Assembly (NCBI GenBank): GCA_030278955.1 | Contig: JAOANR010000004.1 | Coordinates: 62,773,516 to 62,837,515, forward strand | DNA: 64,000 nt | Direction: 5' to 3' | Origin: Hygrophila difformis | Taxonomy: Eukaryota > Streptophyta > Magnoliopsida > Lamiales > Acanthaceae | Shown here: in pieces, positions 57,535 to 64,000 of the stretch | How the letters are laid out: the number at the start of each line of letters is the position of its first letter | How positions within the stretch are numbered: position 1 is the first letter of the stretch | Notes under the pieces: model-generated | Databases searched by the model: none | Seen by the model: only the letters and a program-made list of their open reading frames with translations | What the model was told of the DNA's origin: nothing | Made by a program: the position numbers and the translations under genes

Positions 57535-59222
57535 TGCCATGGATCGAGGATTGGATACGATTTATAAACAAGAACAAGATGAAATCAAAGATAAAAGGAT
57601 AGGTGAGATTACCTCATTGGATACTCAATATTGGATTTACTAACACATAAGTGTTCATCAATCCCTCAACCGATATCATCAAGGTGTCGATACGATTGAG
57701 CACACCTCAAATACTCAAAAGGAATCCAACCTTGGTGGAAGAATTCATATGACCTTTCAAACAAAGAAAATACACTCTCCAAGTGTTCATCATTTTATTC
57801 ATTTCAAAAGGTAAATGGCAAAGTGTTGGGAATGGCCTATTTATAGGCATTCCAAAATACAAGCAATTAAACAACTAGCAACAAAGATTAAACAATCCTA
57901 GGAAATAAAACAAGTGTTGAAATAATAGTAACTACGACGCTAGACAAAGTGAAAGACGACGCTGAGCAGCATGAAGGACGACGCTGTGAAAAAAGAAGGA
58001 CGACGCTGAGCAACTGAAGGACGACGCTGAGCTCTCGGCGATGCTACGACGCTGAACCCTCGGCGACAGGACGATGCTGAACTCTCGAGCGTGATGGAGC
58101 TTGACGTCGTAGGATGGGATAGAGAATAGCGTAGTTGGCGTCATAGTCGATGGGAGCTTCTGCCGGAGCCTTCTTCCGATGGGGACGATGGGTGCTGACA
58201 TTGGTGGAGGATGGTCGGAGACGGACCAAGGCATGGCAGAGGTTGCTGGAGGTCGTCTGGAGTTCGGACATGGTGACCGGAGTCGAAGAATGCTTTGCCG
58301 GAGAAGATAGCGGCGAATCGGGGTTTTCCTCTTTGCCGTAGCTTCGCTTTTCGGGGTGGCCGGAATAATGGAGATGGTGATCGGAGGCATGGCCGAGGTC
58401 TGTCCGTAAGTTCCAATAGTGAAGAGGGAAGCGCGCATCCTGGCCGGCATAGGGATAATAATTCTGGGGTTTTGTCCACCGAGGTCGGTGACCGGAGAGG
58501 GCGCTTGCGATGGGTCGGAGAAGCTAGTCGATAGTCCGGGGCTGTCCGTGGTTCCATTGAAGGCCGGAGGAGACTGTTGATGGCGATGCTCGCCGGAGAT
58601 GGGGGCAGCTCGTTGGCATCGACGAAGGACATCGGAGAGGGAGAGCTGCTGCCGATTTGGGATGATGGAGACGACGGAAATGATGGAGGTGATGGAAGGG
58701 ATGACGAGGTCGCCGGCGATGAAGATACAACTCTGAGGGACGGAGATGATCCAGTTGCAGGAGTTGCCTTGTCGACGTTGGTGGCTGGCCGGAGCTCGAG
58801 GCGACGCCGAGAAGATGATCGGAGCCAGCCCTTGGAATCGACATGGGCGTGGGCTGGAGCGGCATCCGTCTGGGCTGAATAGTGGTGGGCCGGTTCTGCA
58901 TGGGAATGGGCCGGCTACAGCTTGGGCCATGTGAAGGAGAATTGGGCTTGTGGGATTTTCTGTTGGGTCATGGAATGGGCTGCACGAGGAGATGGCTCGG
59001 CCCATGAAGAGGATACAGATTGGGCTGGTGAGAATTGGGCTCTTCACTCCCTTTGTCCATTTAATTATTTGTAGTCCAATAAGTGTAAGCCCACTAGAAT
59101 TTTGATCCGGATTACTCCAAGCATTTTCCTGTCTGCTTGAATTATTTATCTGCCTGTTCCACATATCCGGATTGGGTCGTCTGTCAGACGGGTCGGGTTG
59201 GTTGATCCGGACTCCTATGGCA
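57535..59222 (-). repeat. LTR 2, shared middle LTR
   Basis: It serves as the 5' LTR for the left internal region and the 3' LTR for the right one. It matches LTR 3 at the site near the start where LTR 1 differs. No target duplication is present at its edges. Confidence 0.96.
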
Positions 59223-60250
59223 TCCTCTCCCCCTTCAAGAGCTTTGGACTCCAAAGCTAGGCGAGAAATTACACCGGTCGGATCAACCACAAATTTTGAC
59301 CTTGCACAAACCGATATCCCATAAGTACCGCATTTTTGAACCAATTTCGTAAAACAAAATTTTTCAATAAAATTATCAGAAATATGATCCAAAATGCAAA
59401 GATAATGCTCAGAGTCTCCTTTGAGAATAAATTGCAGACTGCTGACGGTATCAGCTCCAGAAATAAAATTCCTGCAAAAATAATTATTTTCGTCAGATGC
59501 AGCAGTCATCGTTCTTTTAAAATCAGATTTGAAATTCTCAAGAATTGAAACATGATCACCTGGATTATATCCCACATGTTTGGCCTTAGACAGATCTTCG
59601 CCATTAATTGATGCTCTTTCACGACCTCGGAAGGATCTCCACTTTGATGGCGGGAAATGATGAGCTCGCATATGCACCCTAAATCCTTTCAGTCCCAAAT
59701 AATATATTAAGTAGCGCATATGACTTAATGGGATTCTACCAGTGTAATGAAATTTACCATAATCAGTATGCATTTTATCAGGTAAAATCAATTTTTCTAA
59801 TAAATGCAAACAATATGGATTTGGTTTCAAATTTTCAGCATGTTCCCAAAATGGATCAACATATTCAGAATGTGATTCAGAAATTACGCAATTATCATCT
59901 GGAATATGTTGCTCATGGACTGGAAATTCTTTGGGTATCATCAGAGTTGAAAAATGGAAGGAATGTACCTTTGGGAGCTTTAAGGAATTATGGACAAATT
60001 TAACCTGTTCCGCAGAAGGCTCGTCAGTGGAGGAAGATGTGCTGCACGGATCCTTCGCGAGTTTGCCATTAAGCTCCCCATGTAGCTCTGAAGAGAGACT
60101 GGCATTTTCCTTCTCAATTTTGCGGTTCACCTTCTTGAACTCGTGGGTCATTTCAGCCTTCATCTCTTTCATATCATGACTCATGGAATCCATGCTTGCA
60201 TTCAGGCTCCTCAGTAATTCCATTATTTCAGCACTAGTGGTTCCTGCCAT
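57932..60250 (-). CDS. Unknown retroelement ORF, copy 2, reading into the LTR
   Basis: Identical in translation to copy 1 over all 772 codons, with internal residues 1-342 and the rest from LTR 2. The same motif comments apply. Exact identity of the copies shows either very recent duplication or homogenisation, not necessarily selection. Confidence 0.5.
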   Translation of the reverse strand: MAGTTSAEIMELLRSLNASMDSMSHDMKEMKAEMTHEFKKVNRKIEKENASLSSELHGELNGKLAKDPCSTSSSTDEPSAEQVKFVHNSLKLPKVHSFHFSTLMIPKEFPVHEQHIPDDNCVISESHSEYVDPFWEHAENLKPNPYCLHLLEKLILPDKMHTDYGKFHYTGRIPLSHMRYLIYYLGLKGFRVHMRAHHFPPSKWRSFRGRERASINGEDLSKAKHVGYNPGDHVSILENFKSDFKRTMTAASDENNYFCRNFISGADTVSSLQFILKGDSEHYLCILDHISDNFIEKFCFTKLVQKCGTYGISVCARSKFVVDPTGVISRLALESKALEGGEDAIGVRINQPDPSDRRPNPDMWNRQINNSSRQENAWSNPDQNSSGLTLIGLQIIKWTKGVKSPILTSPICILFMGRAISSCSPFHDPTENPTSPILLHMAQAVAGPFPCRTGPPLFSPDGCRSSPRPCRFQGLAPIIFSASPRAPASHQRRQGNSCNWIISVPQSCIFIAGDLVIPSITSIISVVSIIPNRQQLSLSDVLRRCQRAAPISGEHRHQQSPPAFNGTTDSPGLSTSFSDPSQAPSPVTDLGGQNPRIIIPMPARMRASLFTIGTYGQTSAMPPITISIIPATPKSEATAKRKTPIRRYLLRQSILRLRSPCPNSRRPPATSAMPWSVSDHPPPMSAPIVPIGRRLRQKLPSTMTPTTLFSIPSYDVKLHHAREFSIVLSPRVQRRSIAESSASSFSCSASSFFFHSVVLHAAQRRLSLCLAS
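59223..59235 (-). other. Polypurine tract, right internal region
   Basis: Same GGGGGAGAGGA tract next to the middle LTR. Confidence 0.9.
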
Positions 60251-62137
60251 ATCAGAAAGACAAACTAGATATATGTATAATGGGTTAGTGAAAAATCAAC
60301 TGAAATATATAGAGTGATCTCGCAACTGTTTCTCTCTCTGTAGGTCCGAATTCTCCACCGGTTGGTTCCTAATAATCCAGATAATGCTCATTCGTATCAA
60401 CCAACAATCAGATGGTGAGTAAAATAGAATTATTGGACGCACAGTGCAAGAATCAGAATGCAATGTTCGACTCTATCAATGAAAGGCACAGATTCTGTGT
60501 GTGATTGCAGTGCACAAATTATAGTTTGCAAATTTAATCAGCCTGCAAGCAATAAATCCGATTCCTCGCAATTTTAAAGTGCAAAGTAAAAACCTCACAA
60601 AATAAAACGCTCGGAATCTCACAATATCTGTCTCACACACAAACCCAGAAAATACAATCGGACTGCTGACAAGGGTAGCCGGGTAAAAATTCACTGTTGA
60701 GGAACTCCACTATCTGCAATTGCAGACGGAGCTTCAACTCTGTGATTTGTGAAATAAATCAGAGGAACGGTGACAAGCACTTATTCCTCGGGGAATTCCA
60801 CTGTCAGGTGTAAACACTGACAGAACTTCAACCCGATAGATCGTTCGTGATTTAAATCAGTGAAATCGCACGGTAAAATAGATACCCAATTTAATTTAAC
60901 CAATTGAACAATAAAAGTGATTGCCCAATTAATTAAACCAAACTTTACTAAATTCAATCTTCAAGACCCACTTGTGGAATTTTTGGCTCAATTGTTGAAA
61001 TATTTTTGGTTGTCTTACAATAGCCAAGTGCAAATAAATCCGTGGGGCCCACGTGCAATTAATGCTACAACTTGATCAATTTTTCTTTGTTTTGGCCGAG
61101 TGGATTGTGGCTAATATTGTCAAAGTCTTGGTTTTTTTTTTAAATGGATCAAGACAAATAATAGTACTATATATATATATATATAATCCAACAATGTCCC
61201 TTTCTCCCAATTAATGCACTTGTACTATTTGTCCCTTGTAAAATCCCCTTAACACCCTTAAAACAATTCAAGTGGATCAAATTAAAACTATCAAGAACAC
61301 TCTTGAATGTTGCTTGAAGATGTTAAGAACAACTCAAGAACACCCAGAACACTAGGAACTCTATGAACAATCCCTAACTTATCCCAACACTCAAAACACT
61401 CAACACTCAAGGATTTAAGCTTGCATAATAACCGATTAAGCATACAAACATATAATTAATGCAAACACAATCCAAACAGTGAGTAGAAACAACAAATCAC
61501 AAGATCAAAAAGCAAAATATGGAGATTTTTGGATTTTTGGTGAAGAACATCAAGAACTTGCTTGAATTTTCAAATGGTCATAACTTTGGCTCCCGATGTC
61601 CGTTTTTGATGTTCTTTATATGCAAACCTATGTATTCGATGAGAGGAACAAGATTATAGACTCAGATTTGCAAAATTATGAACAACCTGTGACCAGAAAA
61701 TTCGGACAGAGGACAGGTTCTTATGTTCTAGGGTTTGGAAATGGAGTTTTGGTGAAGGAAATGGATTTGGGAAAATTTGGGCAGCATAACCCCTTGGAAT
61801 GGGTGATATAATATTGATAAATGAAAATTGCTTCCAAATGGTGAGGTGAAACACAAGATCAAACCCAAGAAAAATGAAGAAAAATATTTTTGGTGAAAAA
61901 TGACCAAGAACTTCAAAAATTCATAGAAAATTGATCCCTTGGCCAAATCGGAAGAACTTTATATAAATCTCTATGTAATCGACCTACTCAATCCAAATAT
62001 GAACTCAGAAATCAAAGATTATGGCCTGAGCAAAACGGATGTTCGGTGAACAGTACACAGAAACTCTATTTTTGAGTTTTTTTTTTTTTTTTGGAATTTT
62101 TGACAAGAAATGGAAATGATAAATCGATCCAATCTAG
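60251..62137 (-). other. Noncoding leader of the right internal region
   Basis: Near-identical to 55628-57517, differing by a shorter TA run near 61168-61184, a longer T run near 62079-62093, and one A/G change near 61008. Confidence 0.6.
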
Positions 62138-62149
62138 GCTCTGATACCA
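62138..62149 (-). other. Primer-binding site, right internal region
   Basis: The same TGGTATCAGAGC on the minus strand, five bases from LTR 3. Confidence 0.95.
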
Positions 62150-62154
62150 AGAGA

Positions 62155-63842
62155 TGCCATGGATCGAGGATTGGATACGATTTATAAACAAGAACAAGAT
62201 GAAATCAAAGATAAAAGGATAGGTGAGATTACCTCATTGGATACTCAATATTGGATTTACTAACACATAAGTGTTCATCAATCCCTCAACCGATATCATC
62301 AAGGTGTCGATACGATTGAGCACACCTCAAATACTCAAAAGGAATCCAACCTTGGTGGAAGAATTCATATGACCTTTCAAACAAAGAAAATACACTCTCC
62401 AAGTGTTCATCATTTTATTCATTTCAAAAGGTAAATGGCAAAGTGTTGGGAATGGCCTATTTATAGGCATTCCAAAATACAAGCAATTAAACAACTAGCA
62501 ACAAAGATTAAACAATCCTAGGAAATAAAACAAGTGTTGAAATAATAGTAACTACGACGCTAGACAAAGTGAAAGACGACGCTGAGCAGCATGAAGGACG
62601 ACGCTGTGAAAAAAGAAGGACGACGCTGAGCAACTGAAGGACGACGCTGAGCTCTCGGCGATGCTACGACGCTGAACCCTCGGCGACAGGACGATGCTGA
62701 ACTCTCGAGCGTGATGGAGCTTGACGTCGTAGGATGGGATAGAGAATAGCGTAGTTGGCGTCATAGTCGATGGGAGCTTCTGCCGGAGCCTTCTTCCGAT
62801 GGGGACGATGGGTGCTGACATTGGTGGAGGATGGTCGGAGACGGACCAAGGCATGGCAGAGGTTGCTGGAGGTCGTCTGGAGTTCGGACATGGTGACCGG
62901 AGTCGAAGAATGCTTTGCCGGAGAAGATAGCGGCGAATCGGGGTTTTCCTCTTTGCCGTAGCTTCGCTTTTCGGGGTGGCCGGAATAATGGAGATGGTGA
63001 TCGGAGGCATGGCCGAGGTCTGTCCGTAAGTTCCAATAGTGAAGAGGGAAGCGCGCATCCTGGCCGGCATAGGGATAATAATTCTGGGGTTTTGTCCACC
63101 GAGGTCGGTGACCGGAGAGGGCGCTTGCGATGGGTCGGAGAAGCTAGTCGATAGTCCGGGGCTGTCCGTGGTTCCATTGAAGGCCGGAGGAGACTGTTGA
63201 TGGCGATGCTCGCCGGAGATGGGGGCAGCTCGTTGGCATCGACGAAGGACATCGGAGAGGGAGAGCTGCTGCCGATTTGGGATGATGGAGACGACGGAAA
63301 TGATGGAGGTGATGGAAGGGATGACGAGGTCGCCGGCGATGAAGATACAACTCTGAGGGACGGAGATGATCCAGTTGCAGGAGTTGCCTTGTCGACGTTG
63401 GTGGCTGGCCGGAGCTCGAGGCGACGCCGAGAAGATGATCGGAGCCAGCCCTTGGAATCGACATGGGCGTGGGCTGGAGCGGCATCCGTCTGGGCTGAAT
63501 AGTGGTGGGCCGGTTCTGCATGGGAATGGGCCGGCTACAGCTTGGGCCATGTGAAGGAGAATTGGGCTTGTGGGATTTTCTGTTGGGTCATGGAATGGGC
63601 TGCACGAGGAGATGGCTCGGCCCATGAAGAGGATACAGATTGGGCTGGTGAGAATTGGGCTCTTCACTCCCTTTGTCCATTTAATTATTTGTAGTCCAAT
63701 AAGTGTAAGCCCACTAGAATTTTGATCCGGATTACTCCAAGCATTTTCCTGTCTGCTTGAATTATTTATCTGCCTGTTCCACATATCCGGATTGGGTCGT
63801 CTGTCAGACGGGTCGGGTTGGTTGATCCGGACTCCTATGGCA
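62155..63842 (-). repeat. LTR 3, the 5' LTR of the array
   Basis: It ends ATGGCA at 63842, followed at once by the CACTT target duplicate. The ORF that in other copies continues from the internal region here continues from host DNA, giving a chance 446-codon frame (62552-63892). Confidence 0.96.
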
Positions 63843-63847
63843 CACTT

Positions 63848-64000
63848 GACAGAAAAGAGATGGAAATTCTTTCGGATTTGGATCAATGCCACTACTTTTT
63901 TTATTAATAAAATCCCACCCCCACCCTTTTCAAAAGATCTCCCTCCGACAATGTAAATTACTAATGTCTATCCCCGGACGTCCACAACTGGACTTATGGA
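63848..64000. other. Right host flank of the LTR array
   Basis: Host sequence resumes after the CACTT duplicate. About 45 bases remain open in the frame that also runs through the left flank, then a stop follows. No gene can be claimed at the window edge. Confidence 0.4.

Larger units (their letters stand above)
52912..63842 (-). mobile_element. Tandem LTR retrotransposon array: three LTRs, two internal regions
   Basis: Three 1688-bp LTRs (52912-54599, 57535-59222, 62155-63842), each TGCCAT..ATGGCA, alternate with internal regions of 2935 and 2932 bp. A 5-bp duplication CACTT (52907-52911, 63843-63847) flanks only the whole array. Primer-binding sites and polypurine tracts show minus-strand orientation. 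The copies are nearly identical: I saw a C/T difference in LTR 1 near 52942, one A/G in the internal regions, and length changes in TA and T runs. The internal regions lack protease, reverse transcriptase, RNase H and integrase, so the element depends on enzymes from elsewhere. Unequal recombination between LTRs of sister copies is the likeliest origin. Confidence 0.95.

Noticed and set aside
62552..63892. 446-codon frame spanning LTR 3 and the host flank
   Set aside because: Its start lies in host DNA and the rest is the LTR part of the retroelement ORF, so it is a junction artefact and not a gene.

Overview
The window is nuclear DNA from a flowering plant, most likely a eudicot. The evidence is the AT-rich intergenic DNA, intronless SAUR genes, spliced genes with GT..AG introns, a plastid-type amidophosphoribosyltransferase, Copia and LINE retrotransposons, many Stowaway-like MITEs, and primer-binding sites matching plant initiator tRNA-Met. 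I cannot fix the species from the sequence alone.

Layout. From 1 to 24.4 kb lies a loose cluster of four intronless SAUR genes (3.8, 7.6, 16.2 and 23.1 kb), the first two on the minus strand and the last two on the plus strand. A broken 5.2-kb Copia element (10072-15245, target duplication GTTTG) and a TRIM-like LTR remnant split the cluster. From 24392 to 34742 is one Mutator-like element (9-bp target duplication GGAGTTAGA). Its interior is amplified into six tandem units of about 1.63 kb, and every unit carries the same 5'-truncated LINE tail (RNase H domain) with its own target duplication. A second, longer LINE (36021-39005, minus) sits at the edge of a MITE.

From 40.2 to 51.7 kb are the conserved housekeeping genes. 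A three-exon minus-strand gene for a 51-residue mitochondrial ATP synthase subunit e-like protein (exons at 40209, 43890 and 44066) is head to head with a two-exon PIN1-type parvulin gene (44527-46436), across 413 bp rich in TGGGCC-type motifs. Next comes an intronless plastid amidophosphoribosyltransferase gene (49929-51656) and a tRNA-Leu(CAA) gene (52399-52482, minus). MITEs crowd the introns and spacers, and two of them are nested inside older MITEs.

From 52912 to 63842 is a tandem LTR retrotransposon array on the minus strand. It reads LTR-internal-LTR-internal-LTR, has three 1688-bp LTRs, and is flanked once by CACTT. Its internal regions are only about 2.9 kb and carry one ORF of unknown type that reads through the polypurine tract into the LTR. 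It has no protease, integrase or reverse transcriptase, so it looks non-autonomous.

The host genes are not one pathway: the SAURs act in auxin-regulated growth, ATP synthase e in mitochondria, PIN1 in phospho-dependent prolyl isomerisation, and the amidotransferase in purine synthesis. The most unusual content is the two tandemly amplified mobile elements, especially the Mutator-like array whose units each end in the element's right terminus.
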